Positions 1 through 7,607 of a stretch of 34,343 nucleotides of DNA are shown here, one piece after another. The translations under genes and the position numbers were made by a program. Each line of letters starts with the position of its first letter. The first letter of the stretch is position 1. The notes beneath the pieces were generated by a model. That model did not search any database and was not told the DNA's origin. It was given only the letters and a program-made list of their open reading frames with translations. This DNA comes from Acidobacteriota bacterium (GTDB lineage Bacteria > Acidobacteriota > Thermoanaerobaculia > Thermoanaerobaculales > Thermoanaerobaculaceae), in NCBI GenBank assembly GCA_003133645.1, contig PKYI01000056.1, positions 1 through 34,343 of the forward strand. Direction: 5' to 3'.

Positions 1-939
1 CCGATGTCCTCGCCGATCGGGTGGTGGGTGCAAGCCTCGGCGATCAGGACCGTGTCGCCCTTGCCGAGGGTCTCGATCGCTCGAGCCCCCCGCACCAACT
101 CCGTGAGGTCGCCCTGGAACCGGGCGAACAGGATCGAGAACGAGGTCAGCATCACGCCGGGCGGGGTGTCGGCGACGGCCTTGAGGAACGCCTGCGAGTC
201 GGTGACGACGAGCTTGGGCGGCCGGCCGAGGGCGCTCGAGCGCGGCTTTGAGCTCGCGCTCCTTGACCACGAGGCAGAACGAGTCGGCGTCGAGGATGTC
301 CCGGATCGTCTGCACCTGGGGGAGGATCAGGCGCCCCTTGGGGGCCCCCTTGTCGATGGGGACCACGAGGACGACGAGCTCGCCCGGGCCGACGAGGTCG
401 CCGGCGCCCCGGCGGGCGTCGAGGTAGTCGGCCGGCGCCGCGGCGACCAGCGCGCGCCGCAGGTCGCCGATCCCGGCGCCCGAGAGGGCCGCGGTCTGGA
501 CCCACGCGACCGTCTCGGCTGCGAGCCGCGCGAGCAGCGGCCGGCCCGGCGCGCCGAGGTCGCCCTTGTTGAACACCACGATGACCGGCACGCTCCGGGA
601 GCGCAGCTCGGCGAGCAGAGCCTCCTCGAAATCGCCCCACATGCCGGCCTCGGTCACGAGCACGCCGAGGTCGGTGCGGTCGAGCGCCTGGCGCGTCTTC
701 GCGATGCGCTTCTCGCCGAGCGCCCCACTGTCGTCCAAGCCGGCGGTGTCGATGAACAGGACCGACCCGAGCGGGAGCAGTTCCATCGGCTTCTCCACGG
801 GGTCAGTCGTGGTGCCCGGAGTCTCCGAGACGATGGCCGCCTCCTGGCGGGTAATGGCGTTCAACAGGCTCGACTTGCCGACGTTACGGCGGCCGAACAG
901 CCCGATGTGCAGGCGCAGGTTGCGGGGTTCCGTTTGCAT
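1..939 (-). CDS. hydF: [FeFe]-hydrogenase maturation GTPase HydF, 3' end cut by window edge, one apparent frameshift
   Basis: HydF is the scaffold GTPase on which HydE and HydG build the diiron subcluster of [FeFe] hydrogenase. From the ATG at 939 the protein shows a P-loop (GRRNVGKSS, about residues 17-25), the SETPGTTTD switch, the DTAG motif and NKGD for guanine binding. Near 230-232 the frame breaks. Before it the protein reads ...VVKERELKAALE; after it, one base further on, it reads RPPKLVVTDSQAF and runs to EACTHHPIGEDI, with the first iron-sulfur Cys of HydF. Removing one base of the GGG at 230-232 joins both halves as ALERLGRPPKLVV. The HCxxC cluster motif lies beyond the left edge. 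Whether the indel is real or an assembly error cannot be told here. No strong ribosome binding site precedes the ATG. The 137 bp upstream (940-1076) show no gene. The operon partners hydG and aspA lie 8 kb away on the same strand. Confidence 0.9.
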   Translation of the reverse strand, partial: MQTEPRNLRLHIGLFGRRNVGKSSLLNAITRQEAAIVSETPGTTTDPVEKPMELLPLGSVLFIDTAGLDDSGALGEKRIAKTRQALDRTDLGVLVTEAGMWGDFEEALLAELRSRSVPVIVVFNKGDLGAPGRPLLARLAAETVAWVQTAALSGAGIGDLRRALVAAAPADYLDARRGAGDLVGPGELVVLVVPIDKGAPKGRLILPQVQTIRDILDADSFCLVVKERELKAALERPRPAAQARRHRLAGVPQGRRRHPARRDADLVLDPVRPVPGRPHGVGAGGSSDRDPRQGRHGPDRRGLHPPPDRRGHR

Positions 940-1076
940 GACTCACGTATGCGCTAGGACGATGTGCTGCCGGAACGCCGTGGTTTGCCTGGGATGGCGC
1001 AGCCAGCCCGTACCCACGTCGTCCAGGCGCTAGCCTACCATCCGTGCCAACGGTGCTCTGCGGCGCCGGAGGCCCC

Positions 1077-2261
1077 TCAGCGACGGGATGCAGTCCGCGC
1101 CACGCGCGCGGCTGCGGCACGGGTCCTCCAGGCCAGGTGGGCGATCTGCCGCGTGGGGGCGCGCAGGACCTTCCAGGCGAGCAGCAGGCCCAACGTGAAG
1201 ACGTTCTGCGCGGGGAGCTGATGCCGCAGGGATCGCATGAAGCCCGAGAGCCCCGGGCGGAGGCCGGTCCCCTGGAGGGTGCGGACGTACCCGCACCAGA
1301 TCAGCGGCGCCCAGCCTAGCGGCGTGAAGGGCCCGCGTTGCCTGGCCCAGTGCTCCAACCGGTGCCCGCGGGAAACCTGGACGGCGTCGAGTCGGCGCAC
1401 GACGTCGGCCGGGACATCGACTTCGAACGTGCGGCGCAGGTAGTCGAGGCCGCTGCGGACCGCAGGAACGAAGCTGCGCCTCGTGGTTTGCTCGAGGACG
1501 CGGTCCCAGTCGAGCCGCGTTGCGGCGGACCGGATCACGGTCACCGCATCCGCGACCCACCGCACCTGCGGGACCTGGTTCCACGCAACACCGTGCACGA
1601 GCACGTGGAACAGCTGGTCGGCCGGGGCGAGCGCCCTGGAGACGACGCCTTCGATCTCGAGAGGAACCGCTGCCGACCAGAGGCTATCGTCGGCGCCGGT
1701 GTACCGGTCGTACGGGAGAAGGTAATGGTGAATGTCCAGTTCCTTGCCGCCGGCCGCGGAATAGTGGCGCTCCGCGATGGCGTCGGGGTCGACCATCGCC
1801 AAGGGACGCCATCCCTGTCGCTGGACGGCGTCGTCGGCCTCGGTTCTGCGCGCCGGAGGCACGAGCACGTCGAGGTCCTTCATCGGCCGCACGCCCGGGT
1901 CGCGGTAGCAGAGCAGCGCCAGGGCCGCTCCCTTGAGCACGATCGTCTCGACGCCCGCATCCTGAAGAGCGCGAAGCACCCCCGCGAGGGCGTGCAGGCC
2001 GACCTGATGGCGGCACCAGCTCTGGCGGAAGATCCCCTTGAGCTTGCCGAGCTCTTCCGGGTCGCACCCCTGGGAGGTGAGGTTGCGGTAGAGGAGCGGC
2101 AGCAGGCGGAAAGATCCGGCGTCCACCTCCGCGATGTCGACCGATCTCCGCCACGCACGCCACGCCTCGACGGCCCGGGCGCCGGAGCCGAGCGCCGCCT
2201 TGAGCACCAGCTCCTGCCCCGCGTTGGGCCAGCAGAAACCGTCGGGGTTTCGCCGGTCCAT
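1077..2261 (-). CDS. Nucleotidyltransferase family protein (NTP_transf_5 / PF14907 type)
   Basis: This 394-residue protein resembles the uncharacterised nucleotidyltransferase family PF14907. The diagnostic stretch is LKGAALALLCYRDPGVRPMK followed by DLDVLVP, around residues 110-135, which carries the Asp pair expected to bind metal and NTP. It is followed by the family's HYLLP and by LFHVLVHGVAWN (about 215-225), then an Arg-Trp-rich helical C-terminal half. It is the last gene of the PqqD-HprK-glycosyltransferase-ABC operon, six bases after the exporter stop codon. Family members recur beside HprK-like kinases and PqqD-like proteins in surface-polymer and lasso-peptide loci, and some lasso clusters with a kinase also carry a nucleotidyltransferase. 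The substrate here is unknown; modification of a phosphorylated peptide or of a glycan is inference. Confidence 0.8.
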   Translation of the reverse strand: MDRRNPDGFCWPNAGQELVLKAALGSGARAVEAWRAWRRSVDIAEVDAGSFRLLPLLYRNLTSQGCDPEELGKLKGIFRQSWCRHQVGLHALAGVLRALQDAGVETIVLKGAALALLCYRDPGVRPMKDLDVLVPPARRTEADDAVQRQGWRPLAMVDPDAIAERHYSAAGGKELDIHHYLLPYDRYTGADDSLWSAAVPLEIEGVVSRALAPADQLFHVLVHGVAWNQVPQVRWVADAVTVIRSAATRLDWDRVLEQTTRRSFVPAVRSGLDYLRRTFEVDVPADVVRRLDAVQVSRGHRLEHWARQRGPFTPLGWAPLIWCGYVRTLQGTGLRPGLSGFMRSLRHQLPAQNVFTLGLLLAWKVLRAPTRQIAHLAWRTRAAAARVARTASRR

Positions 2262-2267
2262 GGGCTC

Positions 2268-3161
2268 CTACTCCCGAGCGTCCAGGGCGGCCGAAGGCGG
2301 CCGACTGGTCCCGCCGGGAGCGCCCGCCACCCTGAGGAGGCGTCCCGCCTCCAGGCGAAAGACCTCGTCGGCGAGCGCCACGACCTCGGTGCGGTGGCTG
2401 ATGAGGAGGATGGCGACGCGGTCGTGAGCGGAGATCACGTTCCGCATCAGGTGCTCGACTCCTTCGTCGTCGAGGTGGTTGGTCGGCTCGTCGAGGATCA
2501 GGAGCTTCGGCCTGCGCAGCAACGCCCGGGCGACGGCGATGCGTTGCCGTTGCCCTCCGGACATGAAGGTGCCGCCGTCACCGACGTCTGCGGCGAGCCC
2601 ACCGGGGAGCCGCGCGACGAAATCCTCGGCCATCGCGAGGCGGAGCGCCTCCGCCACCTCCTCGGGCCCGGCGTCGGGCACACCGTAGGTGATGTTCTCC
2701 CAGACCGAACCCGGAATGATCATGGGGTCCTGGGCGACCACGCCGATACTGCGGCGCAGATCGCGCAGGTCGATGGCGTCGTATGGCACGCCGTCCGCAT
2801 CGAGGCGGCCGCTCTGCGGACGGTAGAACCCGAGGATCAGGCCAGCGATCGTGCTCTTCCCGGACCCGTTCTCCCCCACGATCGCGGTGACCCGTCCCGG
2901 CTGCAGGTCAATGGAGAGATCGCGCAGGAAGGGTTCGTCCGAGTAGCTGAAACACACGTCGTGAAGCGAGATCGACCCCTTGAAGTCGATGCTGTTTCGG
3001 CCCTCGTATGGCTGGGAGGCCGGCTCGTTGAGGAGGTCGAAGACGCTGGTCAGCGACGGCCCGCCCTCGATGATGCGGGGAAGGCTGGCGGCCATGGGAA
3101 GAAGTTGGCTGCGCAGGATCACGAGCCCCGCCGAGAAGGACAGCAGCTGGCCCAACGTCAT
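2268..3161 (-). CDS. ABC exporter, C-terminal half (last membrane segments plus ATPase domain)
   Basis: This is the 297-residue downstream part of a half-size ABC exporter broken by a frameshift. It starts in the final transmembrane region (MTLGQLLSFSAG) and contains a complete ATPase domain: Walker A GENGSGKST, Q-loop VAQDP, signature MSGGQRQRIA, Walker B LLILDEPTNHLDD and the H-loop SHR. Its ATG overlaps the stop of the upstream half in an ATGA, so it could be translated by coupling. Adding one G to the G7 run at 3182-3188 instead fuses both halves through VGGVAVGRGVMTLGQ, which is how an intact exporter would read. I therefore treat the two ORFs as one gene, 2268-3973, of about 570 residues. 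The ATPase motifs are all intact. Confidence 0.85.
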   Translation of the reverse strand: MTLGQLLSFSAGLVILRSQLLPMAASLPRIIEGGPSLTSVFDLLNEPASQPYEGRNSIDFKGSISLHDVCFSYSDEPFLRDLSIDLQPGRVTAIVGENGSGKSTIAGLILGFYRPQSGRLDADGVPYDAIDLRDLRRSIGVVAQDPMIIPGSVWENITYGVPDAGPEEVAEALRLAMAEDFVARLPGGLAADVGDGGTFMSGGQRQRIAVARALLRRPKLLILDEPTNHLDDEGVEHLMRNVISAHDRVAILLISHRTEVVALADEVFRLEAGRLLRVAGAPGGTSRPPSAALDARE

Positions 3162-3973
3162 GACGCCGCGGCCGACCGCGACCCCCCCACGACGAGGACG
3201 ACCAAGCCGCCGACCGCCACGAGGGTCTGCTGGGTCGCCGCGAAGCCCGCAACCAGGACGCTCATGCTGCCGCTCGTCTCGCGCAGCTCGTCCAGGCGCC
3301 TGCGCTGCCTCCTGAACTCCCAGTCCTCTGCCGCACGCACGTGTGTCAGGTCCATGGCCCGCACGACGAACAGAACGCCCCGGCTGAACTGCTCGAAGGA
3401 GCGGTGGAAGAGGCGCACGCTCGCCCTCACCTTGCGGCCCAGCAAGCGGTTCGCCGCGTAAGCGGCCGGGACCAGGCAGACGGTGACCAGGAAGAGCCGC
3501 CAGTTGAGCGTGACGAGCACCACGCTGACACCCAGGCTCAGTACCGCAGCCGGGGCGAACTCCGACAGGAGCGCGTTGGTCATGATGTCGACACGCTCGG
3601 TCTCGTGGACGACCCGATCGTGCAGCTCACCCTGATCGCAGCTGGAGAACACGCTGCGCGGGAGGATGTACAACTTGTGGAGCGCCTCCTCGCGAAGACG
3701 CTGGATCGCGGTCTTGGTCGTGCGCAGGATCACGTTACGGGTCCAGAGGCTGGAACCCGCGCTCGCGAGTTGGAGGACGAGCATCAGCAGCCCGAGGACG
3801 ACGAGGGGCCTGACCTGGCCGCTGGGGATCGCCTCGTCGAAAGCGTTCCTCACGAGGAGGGGGATAGGCACCAAGAGGAGCACCTGGCTGATCGAGACCA
3901 GGCTCGAGATGACAAGTGCGCGCCGCGAACCGCGGTAGAACTGGGCGTACTGGCGCCAGACGCCGAACCTCAT
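3158..3973 (-). CDS. ABC exporter, N-terminal half (transmembrane domain)
   Basis: This 271-residue ORF carries most of the six-helix membrane domain of an ABC exporter. The first helix lies at about residues 18-40 (VISSLVSISQVLLLVPIPLL), with further helices near 57-75, 140-180 and 245-262. It ends abnormally with SRSAAAS right after a helix, 22 bases past a run of seven G on the coding strand (C7 at 3182-3188). It lacks an N-terminal C39 peptidase domain, so the exporter would not cleave double-glycine leaders itself. It follows the family 2 glycosyltransferase gene by 27 bases, in the same operon. The cargo is unknown: a modified peptide or a lipid-linked glycan are the obvious options given the neighbours. 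Confidence 0.8.
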   Translation of the reverse strand: MRFGVWRQYAQFYRGSRRALVISSLVSISQVLLLVPIPLLVRNAFDEAIPSGQVRPLVVLGLLMLVLQLASAGSSLWTRNVILRTTKTAIQRLREEALHKLYILPRSVFSSCDQGELHDRVVHETERVDIMTNALLSEFAPAAVLSLGVSVVLVTLNWRLFLVTVCLVPAAYAANRLLGRKVRASVRLFHRSFEQFSRGVLFVVRAMDLTHVRAAEDWEFRRQRRRLDELRETSGSMSVLVAGFAATQQTLVAVGGLVVLVVGGSRSAAAS

Positions 3974-4000
3974 GCCGCGACCCGCGATTCCGAGGAGGCC

Positions 4001-4693
4001 CTAGGTCTCATGGCGCCCCGCTCTCTGCCGTCTCAGGTGGTTGGCGACGGCCCGGACGAGCTCTTGACGAAGCGCGGGCTGTTGGAAACCGCAATTTCCG
4101 CCGTGCAGGCGGCGGCGGAGGACGACCTGCTCGACAGTGACCTCGGTCGTGCCCGTGCCTCTCGCGCGCGAATACCAGTCGATGAACTCACCCGCGCCCA
4201 GGGTCTCGTCGAAGGGTCTGACACGTTCCATCGCCTCTCGGGTGACCAACAAGGTGCCGCAGCAACGGCCCGGGCTCGGCTCCGGCGGGCAGCGCAACCT
4301 CGTTCGCACGGCATCAGGAATGTCCGGGCTCAGGAAGTGTCGCACCCAGCCGAAGACCATCGCCGCGCCGGGAATCGAGCGGAGAGCCGCAATCTGGCAC
4401 GTGACCTTCCCCTCCACCCAGATGTCATCGCTGTCGAGAAAGGCCAGGAGGTCGCCGTGGGCCGCAACCACCCCGGTGTTTCTGGCGGCAGCGGCGCCCC
4501 CGTGCGGGCGACTGATGCACCGCACACCGGGATACCGGCGGGCCACGCCGACCGTGCCGTCGCTGGAGTCGTCGTCGACTACGATCACCTCGAGCGGCTC
4601 GCGGCCCTGCGAAAGCACGCTTTCGAGGGCATCGCCGAGGTACCGCTCCCGGTTGAACGCCGGGATCACCACCGTCACGAGAGGGTGTGTCAC
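4001..4693 (-). CDS. Family 2 glycosyltransferase
   Basis: This 230-residue protein is a compact GT-A fold glycosyltransferase that would move a sugar from a nucleotide sugar to an acceptor at the cytoplasmic face. It begins with the classic VTVVIPAFNRERYLGDALES, followed by VIVVDDDSSDGT for nucleotide binding and GDLLAFLDSDDIW with the DxD metal motif near residues 85-95. The catalytic region ends with FDETLGAGEFIDWYSRA. No membrane helix is seen. The start is a GTG that overlaps the TGA of the upstream glycosyltransferase as GTGA, so the two are translationally coupled. It belongs to the PqqD-HprK-ABC operon. The acceptor is not known. Confidence 0.88.
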   Translation of the reverse strand: MTHPLVTVVIPAFNRERYLGDALESVLSQGREPLEVIVVDDDSSDGTVGVARRYPGVRCISRPHGGAAAARNTGVVAAHGDLLAFLDSDDIWVEGKVTCQIAALRSIPGAAMVFGWVRHFLSPDIPDAVRTRLRCPPEPSPGRCCGTLLVTREAMERVRPFDETLGAGEFIDWYSRARGTGTTEVTVEQVVLRRRLHGGNCGFQQPALRQELVRAVANHLRRQRAGRHET

Positions 4694-5859
4694 GTTCCCA
4701 ACCCCTCCGACTTTCCCGTCGGGAGCACGCTTGCCAGCGTGTCTTCCATGGCCCGCCGGGAGAAGTGGCGCTCGATGAGCGAGGCGGCACCCTCGGCGAG
4801 CCGGTGCCAGAGTTCCTCGTCGTCGTGCAGGCGGATCACCGCGGCAGCGAAGGCCTCAGGCGACGACCCGATCAGAGCATCCTTGCCGTCGGTGACGCAC
4901 ATGCCCTCGGCCGCGATCGGCGAGAGGACCACCGGGACGCCGTGCGCGAGGCTGTCGAGGACCTTGATCTTGATCCCGGCCCCATACCGAAGCGGCGCGA
5001 CGAACACCCTCGCCCGGTCGAAGTGGGGCTCGAGGTCGGGCACCCAGCCGTGGACCTTGATGTCGTTGGTCTCGAGGTGCCGCACGTCGCCGCGCGGATC
5101 GCTCCCTACGATATGCAGCGCGACTCCAGGGATGCCTTTCCGTACCGCCGGGAAGATGTCGCGCACGAAGTACTCCATTGCATCGACATTGGCGAGATGC
5201 GGGAACGAGCCGAGGAACAACAGGCCCGTTCTGCGGGCAAACGGGGTCGGGGCGCGCCGCGCTTCGACCACGTGAGAGAGCAGGCGCACCTCGGCGGTGG
5301 GGCAGAGCGAGAGGATGACCTCGCGCTCCTCGGCGCTGCAGACCAGCGTGACGTCGGCCTCCCGCGCAAGCCGGGTCTCGCACCTCTTCGCGGAGAGCGC
5401 GCGCTGGAGATCGGGGACCTTGCCGGTGACACGCGCCCGGCGGAAGTGTTGTACGTGGCCGAGGTCGAGGGCGAGGTAGACCACCGTGGCCCCGGGGGCG
5501 TGGGTCCGAACCGCCGGCAGGTAGCGGTCCGCGACCGAGTAGGGGCTCAGGAGGACGAGATCGTACTCGGAGCCCCGCGCCGTCAGGTGTTCCTCCAGCG
5601 TCGGACCGGCGGAAGGCACGACGACCTCGACCCCGAGGGCGCTCAGACGTGCGGTATCTCCGGCGAAGGTTTCGCTGTAGGGCGGGTCGGGCCGCTCGTA
5701 GTGGCAGGCGAACGTGACCCTGCAGCCGAGGCTGCGCAGCGCCCTGAGAACGCTCACCTCGCGCGCCGAGCCCCCGTCCAGGCGGGGTGACGGGACGCGG
5801 AGGCCGACGTAGAGCACGGCCGGCGTGGACGCCCGCGGAGCCGGCCGCGCGCCCGTCAT
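4690..5859 (-). CDS. Family 1 (GT-B) glycosyltransferase
   Basis: I place the start at the ATG 5859, which overlaps the stop of the HprK-like gene as ATGA; the open frame continues further upstream but only as antisense noise. The resulting 389-residue protein has two Rossmann halves: an N-terminal acceptor domain (AVLYVGLRVPSPRLDGGSA) and a donor domain with GLLFLGSFPHLANVDAMEYF, HGWVPDLEPHF and APLRYGAGIKIKVLDSLAHG. The last stretch is the nucleotide-sugar binding signature of GT4-like enzymes, followed by PVVLSPIAAEGM. It ends in GTGA overlap with the family 2 enzyme. Both transferases, translated in step, probably act on the same product. Sugar and acceptor cannot be deduced. Confidence 0.88.
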   Translation of the reverse strand: MTGARPAPRASTPAVLYVGLRVPSPRLDGGSAREVSVLRALRSLGCRVTFACHYERPDPPYSETFAGDTARLSALGVEVVVPSAGPTLEEHLTARGSEYDLVLLSPYSVADRYLPAVRTHAPGATVVYLALDLGHVQHFRRARVTGKVPDLQRALSAKRCETRLAREADVTLVCSAEEREVILSLCPTAEVRLLSHVVEARRAPTPFARRTGLLFLGSFPHLANVDAMEYFVRDIFPAVRKGIPGVALHIVGSDPRGDVRHLETNDIKVHGWVPDLEPHFDRARVFVAPLRYGAGIKIKVLDSLAHGVPVVLSPIAAEGMCVTDGKDALIGSSPEAFAAAVIRLHDDEELWHRLAEGAASLIERHFSRRAMEDTLASVLPTGKSEGLGT

Positions 5860-6932
5860 CCGCCGCCCCGGTCGAGGAGGCCCGCGAGGAGCTCGGCGAC
5901 CGGTTCGAGCTCTCGTCCCATTTCGAGAGTGTAGGCCGGCAGGGTCCTGACGAGTTCGGCCATGGCGTCCAGGTCCGGCTTTCGCACCGCGGTGAGCTGA
6001 GAACACGTGGAGGGGACCAGGGCCCGAAGCGCCTCGGCCGGACTCGCCGGCTGCAGGGACGCGCCGGGGACGTCCGTGACACGGGGGACCACGATGGCGA
6101 CGAGTTCGGCGCGCTCGCGGACCCGGAGTCCGAGCTTCTCGAACGGCATCAGGATTGCTTTGCCCCGGTCCGACGCCCCGGTGTAACCGAGGACCGCGCT
6201 CGCGAGCCGCCCGAACTTCGCCCCGAGGTGGCCGACCTCGAGCTTGGCCGAGCCATACAGGTTGAACACCTCCGGCGGCCTGGACGGGCGCGCCAGAACG
6301 TAGTCGTCTCCGAGGAAGTCGAGGCCCGCGAGGAGGCACGCGAGGGCCGCCGTCGACTTGCCGCTGCCCCCCCTCCCGACCAGCAAGAGGCCGTTGTCCC
6401 CTCGCGCGACGGCACCCGCGTGCATGAAGTGGATCCCGCGGCGCCGCAGCCACCAGTGGAGCAGAAGCCGAAACGGCGACGAGACGTCGTACGCGGGGTG
6501 CAGCGCCGCGTCGCCGATCCAGTGCAGGGCCGAACCGCTCTCGGCGTCGAGAACGTCGAGGACGCCGGTTCCCACGTTGAATGCGACGATGAACCGGTTG
6601 CCCTCGACGCCGCAGATCTCGGAGGTCGGCGTGTAGGCAGTCGTCGGCCAGACGGGGGATGGCATTGCCACTCCCGTCGAACGGGTGTCGAAGACGTTGA
6701 TCGTCAGGTCGTCGGGCTCGGAGTCGGGAGGGACTCGATGATGGGCGAGAGCGGGCAACGCGTAGCCGGCGAGAGCCGGACCGGCAAGCCGCACGCGCAC
6801 CCTCTCCGAGGTGATCACGCGCCTTGTTTCGATTAGGCCGGAAGCAGCGGCGGCACGCTCGAAAGCCGCCATGACGTCTTCCATGAAGCCCGCGATCGCG
6901 TGCTCTGTCGTCGTGTGGGCGGATGTTGCCAA
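5856..6932 (-). CDS. HprK-like serine kinase
   Basis: This 358-residue protein resembles the kinase domain of HPr kinase/phosphorylase, as found in RiPP and surface-polymer loci. A divergent N-terminal part (about 1-165) precedes HAGAVARGDNGLLLV (171-185), the P-loop GRGGSGKST (186-194) and FLGDDYV (206-212), which match the catalytic His, Walker A and acidic pair of the HprK fold. There is no HPr or PTS gene nearby, so a sugar-uptake role is unlikely. It starts 30 bases after the PqqD-like gene and overlaps the next gene by ATGA. HprK homologues in lasso-peptide clusters phosphorylate a Ser of the precursor, which makes peptide phosphorylation the first hypothesis, but no precursor is visible. 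Confidence 0.85.
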   Translation of the reverse strand: MATSAHTTTEHAIAGFMEDVMAAFERAAAASGLIETRRVITSERVRVRLAGPALAGYALPALAHHRVPPDSEPDDLTINVFDTRSTGVAMPSPVWPTTAYTPTSEICGVEGNRFIVAFNVGTGVLDVLDAESGSALHWIGDAALHPAYDVSSPFRLLLHWWLRRRGIHFMHAGAVARGDNGLLLVGRGGSGKSTAALACLLAGLDFLGDDYVLARPSRPPEVFNLYGSAKLEVGHLGAKFGRLASAVLGYTGASDRGKAILMPFEKLGLRVRERAELVAIVVPRVTDVPGASLQPASPAEALRALVPSTCSQLTAVRKPDLDAMAELVRTLPAYTLEMGRELEPVAELLAGLLDRGGG

Positions 6933-6962
6933 TCGGTGCCGCCTAGAGATGAGACCCAGCCA

Positions 6963-7409
6963 TCAGGGACTCTTCGGCGACTTGACGTGGGGCCAACCGG
7001 AGTCGTCGACCTCATGAATCGGGTCGAGGGTCAGCAGGTCCTCCAGGTCGGTGTACTTGACCAGAACAGGTGCGGCGAAGGGCTTCCTGTCCGTTCTCTC
7101 CAGGACACTCGACGGTTCAGGGGGAGGACCTTCCCCGGCGGCGACGATGAGGCCTTCCTCCGAAAGGCGGCCGAGGAAGCTCTCGACACCATCAAGGATC
7201 TGCTGAGGCTGACCGTCGTACCGGTGGGCAAGCTCAGCAGTGATCTCCCCTCGCGATCGTCCGGACGCGAGAAGCTCCCAGATCTCCCGCGCCACTCCGT
7301 CAAGCGTGAAGTAGGCGCCGGCAGTAAGGTTCACGACGACGATGCCGTCGTCGATGGCGTCGTGGACGATGTCGGGGCCGGCCAGACGGAAGAGAGCGTT
7401 TCCATTCAC
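6963..7409 (-). CDS. PqqD-like peptide-binding protein with C-terminal tail
   Basis: From a GTG at 7409, with GGAGG 11 bases upstream, this 148-residue protein opens with a PqqD-type winged-helix fold (1-92). It shows VVVNLTAGAYFTLDGVAREI, WELLASGRSRGEI and FLGRLSEEGLIV. PqqD-like domains bind leader peptides of ribosomally made peptides and hand them to modifying enzymes. After a Pro/Glu linker comes a separate tail, KYTDLEDLLTLDP then IHEVDDSGWP (about 119-140), which does not belong to the fold. It is the first gene of the operon and lies directly before the HprK-like kinase. The open frame runs far upstream, but the homology starts here. A GTG start within antisense DNA explains why it is easy to miss. 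Confidence 0.82.
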   Translation of the reverse strand: MNGNALFRLAGPDIVHDAIDDGIVVVNLTAGAYFTLDGVAREIWELLASGRSRGEITAELAHRYDGQPQQILDGVESFLGRLSEEGLIVAAGEGPPPEPSSVLERTDRKPFAAPVLVKYTDLEDLLTLDPIHEVDDSGWPHVKSPKSP

Positions 7410-7547
7410 GGGGAGCGGAGCCTCCCGGGCCCGACCGAGGCGACGTTCCGTCGACCGATCAGCGCCGCCGGCTCGCGGGATCCGGAGTGGGACGCAATTT
7501 GCGGGCAGGCGGGCACGACGACGGGGGGCGGCGCGGACACGAGCCGG

Positions 7548-7556
7548 ATTATACCA
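7548..7556 (-). promoter_or_regulatory. Extended -10 promoter of the PqqD-HprK operon
   Basis: On the minus strand the region reads TGGTATAAT: a perfect TATAAT hexamer at 7553-7548 preceded by the TGn extension. No good -35 is present, as is usual for extended -10 promoters. Transcription would start near 7541, giving a leader of about 130 nt before the PqqD-like gene. Confidence 0.55.
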
Positions 7557-7607
7557 ATATGCCAAGGCGATGCGGAGCGGGTCACACGGAGGACTACCAT
7601 ACGGGAA

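Noticed and set aside
1338-5275. Long plus-strand ORFs (707 and 644 residues) over the ABC exporter and glycosyltransferases
   Set aside because: Antisense shadows; Arg/Glu/Ala-rich with no motifs, while the minus strand carries complete family signatures.
7406-7540. Possible leaderless 44-residue peptide (GTG at 7540) ending in GTGA overlap with the PqqD-like start, as a RiPP precursor
   Set aside because: It would start almost exactly at the predicted transcription start without a ribosome binding site, is Pro/Ala/Arg-rich like antisense noise, and shows no core-peptide pattern.
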